Shown piece after piece: positions 55,331-64,000 of a DNA stretch of 64,000 nucleotides; positions within the stretch are counted from its first letter, which is position 1; the number at the start of each line of letters is the position of its first letter. A model generated the notes under the pieces. That model was not told the DNA's origin. It searched no databases and saw nothing but the letters and a program-made list of their open reading frames with translations. The stretch covers positions 1,488,001-1,552,000 of the forward strand of contig NZ_CP035495.1 in the NCBI RefSeq assembly GCF_004135345.1, in the 5' to 3' direction. This DNA is from Xylanimonas allomyrinae (GTDB lineage: Bacteria > Actinomycetota > Actinomycetes > Actinomycetales > Cellulomonadaceae). The translations under genes were made by a program, and so were the position numbers.

Positions 55331-55690
55331 TTACGCGGGCGTCCACCCCAGACGCGCCCCGCCGACGACGTGCCCGTGCACGTGGAAGACGCTCTGCCCC
55401 GCACGCGGGCCGCTGTTGAAGATCAGCCGGTACTGGCCGTCGGCCAGCTCCGTCGCGACCTCGTCCGCAGTGGCGACGACCTCGGCCAGCAGCGACGGGT
55501 CGGCGGCCGCGAGCACCGACACGTCGCCGTGGTGCGCCTTGGGCACCACGAGCACGTGCAGGGGCGCCTTCGGGTCGATGTCGCGGAACGCGAGCACGCG
55601 CTCGGACGACGCGACGACGTCGGCCGGGACGTCACCCGCGACGATCTTGCAGAACAGGCAGTTGGCCGAGGCCGCCGGTGCGTTCGTCAT
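55331..55690 (-). CDS. HIT-family (Hint-type) nucleotide-binding hydrolase
   Basis: A 119-residue phosphoramidase-like protein. The N-terminal CLFCKIVAGDVPADVV and the catalytic histidine triad HVHGHVVGG are clear. Members hydrolyse AMP-linked phosphoramidates. It lies between rsmE and phoH, where HIT genes are common in actinobacteria, and it is probably cotranscribed. Confidence 0.95.
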   Translation of the reverse strand: MTNAPAASANCLFCKIVAGDVPADVVASSERVLAFRDIDPKAPLHVLVVPKAHHGDVSVLAAADPSLLAEVVATADEVATELADGQYRLIFNSGPRAGQSVFHVHGHVVGGARLGWTPA

Positions 55691-55700
55691 ACCGTTCAGG

Positions 55701-56480
55701 CTATCCCCAGCGGCCCAGTCGTTCGCTGAGCAACGCGACGGCGACCGGTCCGGCCGTCGAGGTGCGCAGCACGTGCGGCCCCAGCCGTACCGCGCGCGCG
55801 CCCGCGTCGGTCAGCGCCCGCACCTCGCCATCGCTGATCCCGCCCTCGGGCCCGACGACGACCAACAGCTCGGGAGCGCCCGCCCCGTCGCGCGCGGGCT
55901 CCGGTGTCGGGGCCTCGGCGAGCGGCGTCGTCGCCTCCTCGTGCAGCACGAGCGCGACCCCACCGGCGCCGACCACGTCACGCACCCGCGCGGCCAGCTG
56001 CGGCGTCGTCACGGCGTCGCCCACGGCCGGGACCCAGGCGCGCCGCGACTGCTTGACCGCCGAGCGCACGGTGGCGACCCACCGCGCGCGCGACCGGGCG
56101 GCACGGTCGCCCCGCCAGACGACGACGGACCGCTCGGCCTGCCACGGCACGACGGCGTCGACGCCCGTCTCCACGGCGGCCTCGACGGCGAGCTCGTCCC
56201 GGTCGCCCTTGGCGAGCGCCTGCACGAGCGTCAGGACGACGCCAGGCGCCGCCTCGGTGACGGTCTCCTCGACGGTGAGCCGCACCTGCGAGCCCTCGGT
56301 CCCCGCGACGACGCACCGCAGCCGCGTCCCGGCGCCGTCGACGACGTCGACACGCTCCCCGACGCGCTTGCGCTGCACGACCGCCGCGTGACGCCCCTCG
56401 GCTCCGTCGAGCACGTAGGTGCTGCCGGAGGCGACCGACGTCAGCGAGGTGCCGTCGGCGAGGAAGACGGGGGCGCTCAC
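55701..56480 (-). CDS. rsmE: 16S rRNA (uracil-1498-N3)-methyltransferase RsmE
   Basis: A 259-residue SPOUT methyltransferase that modifies U1498 of 16S rRNA using S-adenosylmethionine. An N-terminal PUA-like domain (HAAVVQRKRVGERVDVVDG) precedes the knotted domain with VVGPEGGISDGEV and the C-terminal RLGPHVLRTSTAGPVAV. GTG 56480 is the first good start. It is followed by the HIT gene after 10 bases. Confidence 0.95.
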   Translation of the reverse strand: MSAPVFLADGTSLTSVASGSTYVLDGAEGRHAAVVQRKRVGERVDVVDGAGTRLRCVVAGTEGSQVRLTVEETVTEAAPGVVLTLVQALAKGDRDELAVEAAVETGVDAVVPWQAERSVVVWRGDRAARSRARWVATVRSAVKQSRRAWVPAVGDAVTTPQLAARVRDVVGAGGVALVLHEEATTPLAEAPTPEPARDGAGAPELLVVVGPEGGISDGEVRALTDAGARAVRLGPHVLRTSTAGPVAVALLSERLGRWG

Positions 56481-56507
56481 GGGCGGCGCACCGGACGGGT
56501 CACGCCG

Positions 56508-57629
56508 TCACCGGCCGCTGAGCTTGTCGCGCAGGCGGCCGAACACACCCGGGTGCGCGGCGGCCAGGCGCGGCTCGGGGCGCTCCTCACCGCGCAGCGC
56601 GGCGAGCGAGCGCAGCAGCTGCGTCTGCTCGTCGTCGAGCGACGTGGGCACCTCGACCTCGACGTGGACGTGCAGGTCACCGCGGCCACCCGCGTGCAGG
56701 TGGCCGACGCCCAGGCCCTTGAGGGTGACGATCTGGCCCGGCTGGGTGCCGGGGCGCAGGTCGATCTCCTGCGGACCGTCGAGCGTCTCCAGGTCGAGCA
56801 CGGTGCCGAGCGCGGCCGCCGTCATGGGCACGGGCAGCGTGCAGTGCAGGTCGTCGCCCCGGCGCACGAACGTCTCGTGCGGCTTCTCGCGGATCTCGAC
56901 GTACAGGTCGCCCGCAGGGCCGCCGCCCGGGCCGACCTCGCCCTGCGCGGTGAGCTTGATGCGCGTGCCGGTGTCGACGCCGGCCGGGACGTTGACCGTC
57001 AGGGTGCGGCGCGAGCGGACGCGCCCCTCACCGGCGCAGTCGGCGCACGCCTCGGGGATGACGGTGCCGTGGCCGCCGCACGCGGTGCACGGCGCGGTCG
57101 TCATGACCTGACCGAGGAACGAGCGGGCGACACGCTGCACGTGCCCGCGGCCCGCGCAGACGTCGCACGTGCGCAGCGACGTGCCAGGGCGGGCGCCGTT
57201 GCCGCCGCACGTGGAGCACGCGACGGCGGTGTCGACCTGCAGCTCACGCTTGGCGCCGAAGGTCGCCTCGGCGAGGTCGACGTCCATGCGAACGAGGGCG
57301 TCCTGGCCGCGGCGCGCGCGCGGGATGGGGCCCTGCGCCGCCTGGCCGCCACCGAAGAACGTCTCGAAGATGTCCTGGAAGCCGAAGCCCGCGCCGAACC
57401 CGCTGCCTCCGCCGCCCGGGGCGGTCGGGTCGACGCCACGGTCGTACTGCTGGCGCTTGTCGGGGTTGCTCAGCACCTCGTACGCGCGCGCGACGTCCTT
57501 GAATCGCTCTTCCCCGGACTCCCCCGCGACATCGGGGTGCAGCTCGCGGGCGAGGCGACGGTATGCCTTCTTGATCTGCTCGGGCGTGGCGTCGCGCTCG
57601 ACGCCGAGGATCTCGTAGTAGTCGGCCAC
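56508..57629 (-). CDS. dnaJ: Chaperone protein DnaJ (DnaJ2 type, HrcA-linked)
   Basis: A 373-residue co-chaperone with J-domain (1-70, HPD in ELHPDVAG), Gly/Phe-rich region (GGGGSGFGAGFGF), four CxxCxGxG zinc repeats (CSTCGGNG, CDVCAGRG, CTACGGHG, CADCAGEG) and a C-terminal substrate-binding region. It follows hrcA by 36 bases, the standard hrcA-dnaJ2 order, and is expected to share the CIRCE-controlled promoter at 58792. Confidence 0.97.
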   Translation of the reverse strand: MADYYEILGVERDATPEQIKKAYRRLARELHPDVAGESGEERFKDVARAYEVLSNPDKRQQYDRGVDPTAPGGGGSGFGAGFGFQDIFETFFGGGQAAQGPIPRARRGQDALVRMDVDLAEATFGAKRELQVDTAVACSTCGGNGARPGTSLRTCDVCAGRGHVQRVARSFLGQVMTTAPCTACGGHGTVIPEACADCAGEGRVRSRRTLTVNVPAGVDTGTRIKLTAQGEVGPGGGPAGDLYVEIREKPHETFVRRGDDLHCTLPVPMTAAALGTVLDLETLDGPQEIDLRPGTQPGQIVTLKGLGVGHLHAGGRGDLHVHVEVEVPTSLDDEQTQLLRSLAALRGEERPEPRLAAAHPGVFGRLRDKLSGR

Positions 57630-57665
57630 AGCTCTCTCGGGTTCGTGGGTGTTGATGCGGACGGG

Positions 57666-58727
57666 TCAGGACGGCAGGACGCGCGACAGGTAGCGCGCGA
57701 CCGCGCGCACCGCCGCGATGGTTCCGGGGTAGTCCATGCGGGTGGGGCCGATCGAGCCGAGGATCGCGACGGCGTCGCCGTCGCCCGACGCCGGGCCGTA
57801 CCCGGACGTGACGACCGACGCCTCGGTCAGTCCTTCGAGCCCGTTCTCGTGGCCGATGCGGATCGCGACCGGGCCGACGCCCGGCTCCTGGGCCATCTCG
57901 GTCAGCAGGCCGAGCAGCACGACCTGCTCCTCGAGCGCCTCGAGCACGGGCCGCAGACCCTGCTCGAACCGCATCGAGGCACGCGCCAGGTTCGCGGTGC
58001 CGGCCAGCACGATGCGCTCCTCGTTCTCCTCACCGAGCGTGTCGACCACCGTCGCAGCGACCTGCTCGGCCAACGGGACGAGCGCGGGCTCGACGCGTGC
58101 GGCCACCGACGCGAACGCGTCGCCGAGGTCGGCGAGGCGCTTGCCCGCGGCGGCGGCGTTGAAGCGGGCACGCAGCTCGCCGAGCGCGCCGTCGTCGAGC
58201 ACGAGCGGCTCGCTCGCACCCGCGCCAGGCTCCGGGACGTCCAGGTAGCGCTGCTCGACGCGGCCCGTGTCCGTGATGACGACGACGAGCAGGCGCCCGG
58301 CGCCGACCGGCACGAGCTCCAGGTGCCGCAGCCCCGAGCGCCGCAGCGACGGGTACTGCACGACGGCGACCTGGCCCGTGAGCTGCGCGATGAGGCGCCC
58401 GGCACGGCCCAGCACGTCGTCGAGGTCCACGCCCTGCGACAGGAACGTCTCGATCGCGCGCTTCTGCGGGCTCGACAGGGGCCGCACCTCGGCCAGCTGG
58501 TCGACGAACAGGCGGTAGCCCTTGTCGGTCGGCACGCGCCCCGCCGACGTGTGCGGCTGGGCGATGTACCCGGCCTCCTCAAGGGCAGCCATGTCGTTGC
58601 GGATCGTCGCGGGCGAGACGCCCAGGCGGTGCCTCTCGGTCAGCACGCGCGAGCCGACGGGCTCGCGCGTCGCGACGTAGTCCTCCACGATGGCGCGCAG
58701 CACCTCGAGCCGGCGGTCGTCGGCCAC
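57666..58727 (-). CDS. hrcA: Heat-inducible transcription repressor HrcA
   Basis: A 353-residue repressor with winged helix ([20 protein letters not shown]...[21 protein letters not shown]) and GAF-like C-terminal regions. It binds CIRCE and is kept active by GroEL. GTG 58727 is preferred because GGAGGA lies just upstream; the open frame extends further but without a good site. A CIRCE element lies 65 bases upstream, so it is autoregulated. Confidence 0.96.
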   Translation of the reverse strand: MADDRRLEVLRAIVEDYVATREPVGSRVLTERHRLGVSPATIRNDMAALEEAGYIAQPHTSAGRVPTDKGYRLFVDQLAEVRPLSSPQKRAIETFLSQGVDLDDVLGRAGRLIAQLTGQVAVVQYPSLRRSGLRHLELVPVGAGRLLVVVITDTGRVEQRYLDVPEPGAGASEPLVLDDGALGELRARFNAAAAGKRLADLGDAFASVAARVEPALVPLAEQVAATVVDTLGEENEERIVLAGTANLARASMRFEQGLRPVLEALEEQVVLLGLLTEMAQEPGVGPVAIRIGHENGLEGLTEASVVTSGYGPASGDGDAVAILGSIGPTRMDYPGTIAAVRAVARYLSRVLPS

Positions 58728-59089
58728 GGCTCCTCCTCGCGTCACGGTCAGGCTCACGGCTGTCTCTCTCGGGCCCGGCGCTGTCAGCGCCTGGCACTCC
58801 CATGGTTCGAGTGCCATCTTACGGCGCTCGCTGCACACACTCACGGACATCGCAGTCCGGGACCCGAACACGCAGGCGAGGAGGGCGCGAGACCGGACCG
58901 TTCGCACGCAGGGTCCGCCTCGCCGGCACACCCGGCACGTCCGCCCGCAGACACGTCGCCCGCCGTCTCGACCGTTCCCGAGGGTCCCGTCGCGCGCTCG
59001 CCGATGCCCTCGCAGTCGCGTGGCCCACGCCGGCGCCGCAGCCTCCGGAGCGGCCACAGCCGAGAGAACGGGCACTACGGTGATCGCCC
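58728..59089. other. Intergenic region between hrcA and DUF1275 gene
   Basis: Apart from the CIRCE element and hrcA promoter at its left end, this 362-base divergent region shows no gene I can support. Near its right end TACGGT (59076-59081) stands eight bases before GTG 59090 and may be the -10 box of a leaderless message for the DUF1275 protein. The middle (58830-59060) shows nothing recognisable. Confidence 0.6.
58792..58816 (-). promoter_or_regulatory. CIRCE operator of the hrcA-dnaJ operon
   Basis: TGGCACTC (58792-58799), nine bases, GAGTGCCA (58809-58816): a perfect inverted repeat matching CIRCE (consensus TTAGCACTC-N9-GAGTGCTAA), with G for A at the outer positions. TAAGAT (58821-58816, minus strand) just upstream may be the -10 box, placing CIRCE at the transcription start. 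Confidence 0.9.
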
Positions 59090-59791
59090 GTGACCCGCCA
59101 ACCTGAAACGCGCGCCCGCCTCGACCTCGCCCTGATGCTCGCACTGACCTTCTCGACGGGCGTCGCGGACGCCGTCGGCTACCTCGGCCTCGACCGCGTC
59201 TTCACCGGGAACATGACCGGCAACGTCGTCATCCTCGCAATGGCGCTCGCCGGCGCCGACGACCTTCCGGTCACCGGCCCGCTCGTCGCGTTGTGCGCGT
59301 TCATGCTCGGCGCGGCGCTCGCGGGACGCGTGCTGCGGTCAGCCCCGAGCGGATGGTCGGCACGAGCGACGGCGCTGTTCGCGGTCGTCGGCGCTCTGCT
59401 CGCAGGTGTCGGCCTGACCCTCGCCCTGGCGCACGACGGCGCGAGCACCGCGAGCGGGTTCGCACGGGGAGTCGAGCTGGCCTCGACAGCCGGGCTCGCG
59501 CTCGCCATGGGGACCCAGGCGGCGACGGCGCGGCACATCGCGGTCAAGGACGTCACCACCGTCGTGGTCACCTCGACGATCACCGGACTTGCCGCAGACT
59601 CGTGGCTCGGTCGCGCGGTACCTCAGCCCTGGGTACGCCGGACACTCGCCATCGTTCTCATCGGTGCCGGCGCGTCGGCGGGCGCCGTGCTGCTGCGAAC
59701 CGGCCTTGCGTGGGGCGTCGTCCTGGCGATGGTGGTGACGATCGGGGTCGCCACCCTCGGCCGCGGAGTCGCACGCCGCGGACCCGCCTGA
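59090..59791 (+). CDS. DUF1275 (YoaK-like) membrane protein
   Basis: A 233-residue protein of unknown function with about six membrane helices. The family signature is at the start: [32 protein letters not shown], followed by [12 protein letters not shown] and [35 protein letters not shown] 59090 has no Shine-Dalgarno but a -10-like TACGGT eight bases upstream. It stands alone between the hrcA operon and the oligopeptide transporter. Confidence 0.88.
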   Translation: MTRQPETRARLDLALMLALTFSTGVADAVGYLGLDRVFTGNMTGNVVILAMALAGADDLPVTGPLVALCAFMLGAALAGRVLRSAPSGWSARATALFAVVGALLAGVGLTLALAHDGASTASGFARGVELASTAGLALAMGTQAATARHIAVKDVTTVVVTSTITGLAADSWLGRAVPQPWVRRTLAIVLIGAGASAGAVLLRTGLAWGVVLAMVVTIGVATLGRGVARRGPA

Positions 59792-59928
59792 GGCCCACCG
59801 TCCGGCAGGCAAGACACCCCTAGACGCGCGCATCCAAAGTTAACAGGATGGCAACCTGCCGAATACCATCGCCCGCCTCCTGAACTGATTGCATTCAATC
59901 TGCCATCGCCGACGAGATTGGACATCCA
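59792..59928 (+). promoter_or_regulatory. Upstream region of the oligopeptide transporter operon
   Basis: This AT-richer segment contains the inverted repeat GATTG-CATT-CAATC (59887-59900), a candidate operator, and GAGATT (59915-59920) nine bases before the GTG start. No ribosome site precedes that GTG, so a leaderless or weakly initiated message is possible. Regulator unknown. Confidence 0.4.
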
Positions 59929-61620
59929 GTGCGCGCATCCAGGACTCCCTCAACTGCTCGGTTCCCACGACCCCCGCTCCGCCTGCGCCCACGCACCGTG
60001 GTCGTGGGCGCCCTCCTCGCCACGGCCGCCCTGGCGACGACCGGCTGTCAGGCGGTCCAGCAGCCGTCCGCCGCCCAGAGCGGCACGACCCCGGCCGACG
60101 TCACCGACGTCTCGCTCTCGGGCAAGACGGTCGCCGAGGGCGGCGACCTCGTCATGGCGCTGTCCGCCGAGCCCGACAGACTCGACCCCACGACGTCGTC
60201 CTCCCTCTACACGCGCTACGTCATGCAGACGATGTGCGAAAAGCTCTACGACATCGACGCGCACGGCGAGCTGGCCCCGATGCTCGCCACCGACCTTCCG
60301 ACCGTCTCCGACGACGGCCTCACGGTCACGATCCCGCTGAAGGACGGCGTCACGTTCGCCGATGGCACGCCGTTCGACGCCGACGCGGTCAAGACCACGC
60401 TCGAACGGAACGTCAGCAAGAAGGACTCGGCACGCACGAGCGAGCTCGGCCCGATCACCGAAGTGACCGCCGTCGACGACCGCACCGTCCAGATCAGCTA
60501 CGCGTCCCCGTTCGCCCCGCTGACGGCCGTCCTCGCCGATCGCGCCGGAATGATCATGTCGCCGAAGGCCCTCGCTGACGAGGGCGACGACTTCGGCGAC
60601 CACCCGGTCTGCGTCGGACCGTTCAAGTTCGTGGAGCGCGTGCCGCAGACCTCCATCAAGGTCGAGCGCGACCCTCTCTACTACGCAGCCGACAAGGTTC
60701 ACCTCGACACGATCACGTACCGGATCATCACCGACGCATCGATCCGTGCTGCCAACCTGCGCTCTGGCGACGTTCAGGTCGCCGACTCCCTGTCCCCGCA
60801 GGACGTGGGCAACCTCGAGGCCGCCGACAACGTGGGCCTGCTCAAGGTAGGGTCCCTCGGCTATCAGGGCCTGACCATCAACATGGGCAACACGGACGGG
60901 CTGGGCGCGCCCCCCGGAGTGATCGACACTCCGCTCGCCAAGGACGCGAGAGTGCGCCAGGCACTCTCGTTGGCCGTCGACCGCAAGCAGCTCGTCGCCT
61001 CGGTGTTCAACGACGTGTACGACGTCGCATGTTCGCCGATCTCACCCACCAGCCCGTTCAGCACCAACGCCAGCGAGGCGTGCCCCGAGCACGACGTCGC
61101 GAAGGCCAAGGAGCTGCTGAAGGAGGCGGGGGTCACGACGCCGTACAGCGTCGAGATGAAGGTCTCGAACAACCCTGACACGCTGCGTCTGGCCCAGGCG
61201 ATCCAGGCGTCGGTGAAGGACGCCGGCTTCGACATCACGATCACGCCGGTCGAGTACGCAACGCTGCTTGACGCCCAGAACGCAGGCGACTTCTCACTCC
61301 TCCAGCTCGGCTGGTCGGGCCGCATCGACCCGCACGGCAACATGTACAACTTCCTCGCGACCGGCGCCGGCAACAACGTCGGTGGCTACTCCGACGAAAC
61401 CGTGGACCAGAAGCTCACTGAGGCCGCCAGCGAGACGGACACGGCAGCGCGCGCGCAGCTCTACGGCGAGGTCGTCACGAAGGTCCAGCAAGACAACCCC
61501 ATCATCTACCTGTACCGCCAGCGCTCGATCACCGGGTACACCCTGGACGTCGCCGGCGTCTCGACGTACTCCGACGGCGTCGTCCGCCTGGGGCAGGCCG
61601 CGTTCGTCAGCCGGGGCTGA
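59929..61620 (+). CDS. Oligopeptide/dipeptide ABC transporter substrate-binding lipoprotein
   Basis: A 563-residue family-5 solute-binding protein. An Arg/Pro-rich n-region precedes a lipobox LATTGC (Cys about 40). Typical features: GGDLVMALSAEPDRLDPTTSSSLYTRYV, LKDGVTFADGTPFDADAVKTTLERN, VGPFKFVERVPQ and RVRQALSLAVDRKQL. It delivers peptides or a peptide-like compound such as glutathione or a nickel chelate to the permeases downstream. A gamma-glutamyltransferase-family gene at the end of the operon favours a gamma-glutamyl compound, but this is inference. Confidence 0.92.
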   Translation: MRASRTPSTARFPRPPLRLRPRTVVVGALLATAALATTGCQAVQQPSAAQSGTTPADVTDVSLSGKTVAEGGDLVMALSAEPDRLDPTTSSSLYTRYVMQTMCEKLYDIDAHGELAPMLATDLPTVSDDGLTVTIPLKDGVTFADGTPFDADAVKTTLERNVSKKDSARTSELGPITEVTAVDDRTVQISYASPFAPLTAVLADRAGMIMSPKALADEGDDFGDHPVCVGPFKFVERVPQTSIKVERDPLYYAADKVHLDTITYRIITDASIRAANLRSGDVQVADSLSPQDVGNLEAADNVGLLKVGSLGYQGLTINMGNTDGLGAPPGVIDTPLAKDARVRQALSLAVDRKQLVASVFNDVYDVACSPISPTSPFSTNASEACPEHDVAKAKELLKEAGVTTPYSVEMKVSNNPDTLRLAQAIQASVKDAGFDITITPVEYATLLDAQNAGDFSLLQLGWSGRIDPHGNMYNFLATGAGNNVGGYSDETVDQKLTEAASETDTAARAQLYGEVVTKVQQDNPIIYLYRQRSITGYTLDVAGVSTYSDGVVRLGQAAFVSRG

Positions 61621-61625
61621 CCGGC

Positions 61626-62582
61626 ATGACGCGCTACCTCCTTGCCCGCCTCGGGCAGTCGGTCGTCACGCTGCTGCTCGCCTCCGTCGTGATCTTCGTA
61701 GGCATTCGCCTGTTGCCCGGAGACCCGGCGCTGGCGATGGCGGGCGAGGAGGCCTCGCCCGAGCAGGTGGCCGCCGTACGGTCACAGCTCGGCCTCGACC
61801 AGCCGCTGCCCGTCCAGTTCGCCGCGTTCCTCGGCCATGTCGTGACGGGCGACCTGGGTGCATCCACGCGTACGGGATCGTCCGTGACGAGCATGATCGC
61901 GCTCACCCTGCCCGTCACGCTCTGGCTCAGCCTGTACGCGATCGTCATCGCCGTCGTCCTCGGGATCGCGGCCGGAGTCGTCGCCGAGCGGTTCCGCGGC
62001 CGCTGGCCCGAGTGGCTCGCCAACCTGGGGGCGCTCGCGGGCCTGTCCGTGCCGCACTTCTGGCTCGGCATCCTCGCGATCCTGTGGCTCGCCGTCGACC
62101 TGAAGGTCTTTCCCGCTTCGGGGTACGTCGATCCCACGACCGACGTCGTCGAATGGGTGCGGCATCTGACGCTGCCCGCCGTCGTGCTCGGCACCGGACT
62201 CGCCGCCGTGATCATGCGGCAGACGCGAGCGTCGATGATCGAGGCGATGGGCTCGGACTACGTCCGCACAGCCCGGGCCACGGGCCTCGGCAAGGGCCGG
62301 ATCCTCGCCCGCTACGGACTGCGCAACTCGCTCATCGTCGTCGTCACGATCACGGGCCTGCAGCTCGGCGGACTCATCTCCGGTGCGGTCGTCACCGAGC
62401 GCGTGTTCGCCCTGCCGGGCTTCGGCAAGCTCACGCTCGACGCCGTCTTCACACGCGACTACCCGGTCATCCAGGCCGTCGTGCTCGTCACCACCGCCGG
62501 CTACGTGCTCATCAACCTCGCGGTCGACGTGCTGTACACGGTGGTCAACCCGCGGATACGGGTGGGAGGGAAGAGCTCATGA
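61626..62582 (+). CDS. Oligopeptide ABC transporter permease (DppB type)
   Basis: A 318-residue permease beginning MTRYLLARLGQSVVTLLLAS, the usual DppB N-terminus, with VIFVGIRLLPGDPA, about six helices, and the EAA loop YVRTARATGLGKGRILARYGLRNSL. It starts six bases after the binding-protein stop and overlaps the next permease by four bases (ATGA). Confidence 0.95.
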   Translation: MTRYLLARLGQSVVTLLLASVVIFVGIRLLPGDPALAMAGEEASPEQVAAVRSQLGLDQPLPVQFAAFLGHVVTGDLGASTRTGSSVTSMIALTLPVTLWLSLYAIVIAVVLGIAAGVVAERFRGRWPEWLANLGALAGLSVPHFWLGILAILWLAVDLKVFPASGYVDPTTDVVEWVRHLTLPAVVLGTGLAAVIMRQTRASMIEAMGSDYVRTARATGLGKGRILARYGLRNSLIVVVTITGLQLGGLISGAVVTERVFALPGFGKLTLDAVFTRDYPVIQAVVLVTTAGYVLINLAVDVLYTVVNPRIRVGGKSS

Positions 62583-63490
62583 CCCAGCTCGTCAACGCCG
62601 GCACCTCGGGCGCCGGGCTCGCTGCCGCACCGGCCCGCGAGGCGGCACACCCCCGGTGGCGGGTGCTGACGCACCTCGTGCGTTCACCGCTGGCCCTGGC
62701 TGGGCTCGCCATGCTGGCCGTCGTCGTCCTGGCCGCGCTGCTGGCACCGTGGCTCGCTCCGTACCCTCCTGACCAGGTGCACTTCGACGCCCCTCTCCAG
62801 CGACCGGGGACCGTGGGTTTCCCCCTCGGGACGGACGACCTGGGGCGGGACGTCCTGTCGCGAATGCTCTGGGGCGTGCGAGCGTCACTGATGGTGGGCG
62901 TGATGTCCGTCGTCCTCGCAGTCGGAGTCGGCACGCCGTTGGGCCTGGCGGCCGGATACTGGCGCCGCATCGACCCCGTGCTCTCCCGCCTGACCGACGT
63001 GACGCTCGCGTTCCCGTTCCTCGTGCTCGCGGTCGGTCTTGCCGCGATCAGCGGGCCAAGCCTGACGAACGCTGCCATCGCGCTCGGCGTCGCGCAGGTC
63101 CCGACGATGGTCCGCGTGGTGCGCGGCGAGACGCTGCGCCTGCGCGAGCTCGAGTACGTGCAGGCAGCGGTCGCGATGGACGCATCCGGACTGCGCATCC
63201 TCGCCCAGCACGTGCTGCCCAACTGCCTGTCGGCCGTCGTCGTCCAGGCAACGGTCATCATGCCGGTCGCGGTGCTCGGCGAGGCCGTCCTCTCGTTCCT
63301 CGGCCTGGGCATCCAACCCCCGACGCCCAGCCTCGGCATCATGCTCTCCGACGCCCAGCAGTACCTGTCGCGCACGCAGTGGCCAGCCGTTCTGCCTGGC
63401 ATGGCGATCGTCATCATCTGCCTCGGCTTCAACCTCGTCGGAGACGCGCTCCGTGACGCCATCGACCCCGCGACCGCGAGAAACGAGTGA
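62579..63490 (+). CDS. Oligopeptide ABC transporter permease (DppC type)
   Basis: A 303-residue permease with the OppC-type N-terminus (HLVRSPLALAGLAMLAVVVLAALLAPWLAPYPP), the conserved GTDDLGRDVLSRMLWGVRASL, and the EAA loop YVQAAVAMDASGLRILAQHVLPN. It pairs with the DppB-type protein. Its stop overlaps the gamma-glutamyltransferase start (GTGA). ATPase genes (DppD/DppF) are not yet seen and may lie beyond the window. Confidence 0.95.
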   Translation: MTQLVNAGTSGAGLAAAPAREAAHPRWRVLTHLVRSPLALAGLAMLAVVVLAALLAPWLAPYPPDQVHFDAPLQRPGTVGFPLGTDDLGRDVLSRMLWGVRASLMVGVMSVVLAVGVGTPLGLAAGYWRRIDPVLSRLTDVTLAFPFLVLAVGLAAISGPSLTNAAIALGVAQVPTMVRVVRGETLRLRELEYVQAAVAMDASGLRILAQHVLPNCLSAVVVQATVIMPVAVLGEAVLSFLGLGIQPPTPSLGIMLSDAQQYLSRTQWPAVLPGMAIVIICLGFNLVGDALRDAIDPATARNE

Positions 63491-64000
63491 TCACCACCGT
63501 GAGAAACGACAGCTTCGTCCCGCCGCCGGCCCATCTCTCCCGCCCCGACCTCAGCGGCACGTTCGGTATGGCCGCCACGACGCACTGGCTGGCCACCGGG
63601 AGCGCACAGGCCGTGCTCGAGCGCGGAGGCAACGCGTTCGACGCCGCAGTGGCCGCCGCATTCGTCCTGCACGTCGTCGAGCCCCACCTGAACGGACCCG
63701 GCGGTGACATGACCGGCGTGTTCGCGACGGCGGCCGACCCCGGCCGCCCGGTCGTCCTCGTCGGCCAAGGGCCGGCCCCAGCGCGTGCGACCATCGACCA
63801 CTACCGTGCCGAGGGGCTCGATCTCGTCCCCGGTTCCGGAGCGCTGGCCGCAGCCGTCCCCGGGGCGGTGGACGCATGGCTCCTGCTTCTTCGCGACCAC
63901 GGCACGTGGCCGCTCGGTGACGTTCTTGCCTTCGCGCTCGAGTACGCCCGGTCAGGCCACCCCGTGCTGCCGCGGGTGGTCAGCACCATCCGCGGAGTCG
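63487..64000 (+). CDS. Gamma-glutamyltransferase family protein, N-terminal part
   Basis: The frame is open from GTG 63487 to the window edge (171 residues seen). Family motifs: GMAATTHWLATGSAQAVLERGGNAFDAAVAAAF and VVEPHLNGPGGDMTG, corresponding to the conserved N-terminal region of GGT and GGT-like acylases. No signal peptide is present, so this member is likely cytoplasmic. The autoprocessing Thr is beyond the window. Coupled to the peptide permease by a GTGA overlap, it may cleave an imported gamma-glutamyl compound such as glutathione. Confidence 0.87.
   Translation, partial: MITTVRNDSFVPPPAHLSRPDLSGTFGMAATTHWLATGSAQAVLERGGNAFDAAVAAAFVLHVVEPHLNGPGGDMTGVFATAADPGRPVVLVGQGPAPARATIDHYRAEGLDLVPGSGALAAAVPGAVDAWLLLLRDHGTWPLGDVLAFALEYARSGHPVLPRVVSTIRGV

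Overview
The window is a stretch of chromosome from a very GC-rich actinomycete. Codon use with G/C at almost every third position, ClgR/PopR-type and IdeR/DtxR-type regulation, a CIRCE-controlled hrcA-dnaJ operon, class C sortase pili and a MalR-type maltose locus together suggest the Micrococcales, most likely Cellulomonadaceae or Promicromonosporaceae. That placement is inference from gene content and not a database result. I see no rRNA, tRNA, insertion sequence, prophage or CRISPR array.

Layout: 1-224 is the tail of a membrane protein. 255-9000 is an alpha-glucan island: a GH13 neopullulanase-like enzyme and malG-malF-malE on the minus strand, divergent from a LacI-type regulator and an alpha-glucosidase. 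9056-19082 holds two sortase-pilus loci in tandem, each headed by a divergent AraC-type regulator of the same paralogous pair. 19069-23991 carries dus, a two-component system and an ABC-2 exporter. 24123-28622 has an amino-acid ABC importer and a PadR-MFS pair. 28669-37885 is the metal region: glyS, a Zur-controlled zinc ABC operon ending in zur, then an iron-siderophore ABC system with two DtxR/IdeR-type boxes. 37963-45905 has an AspT-like transporter, uppS-recO, an accessory clpP pair with a PopR-like regulator, an epimerase and leuA with a leucine attenuator. 45906-51559 contains a variant-leucine-repeat membrane protein, a membrane-linked alpha/beta hydrolase and a lone cellulose-synthase-like GT2. 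51578-58727 is the conserved actinobacterial run era-corC-ybeY-phoH-hit-rsmE-dnaJ-hrcA. 59090-64000 has a DUF1275 protein and an oligopeptide ABC operon leading into a gamma-glutamyltransferase that runs off the window.

Points that stand out: (i) a ClpP pair in which one subunit has lost its catalytic serine, next to a PopR-like regulator ending in Ala-Ala; (ii) almost identical 15-bp hairpins between pilin and sortase genes in both pilus loci; (iii) three genes (malE, the first pilin, znuB) that are each restored by adding one C to a C run, which points to homopolymer sequence errors or, less likely, slippage; (iv) a probable leaderless leucine leader peptide before leuA; (v) several promoters whose -10 box lies 6-8 bases before the start codon, including a Zur-boxed znuA.
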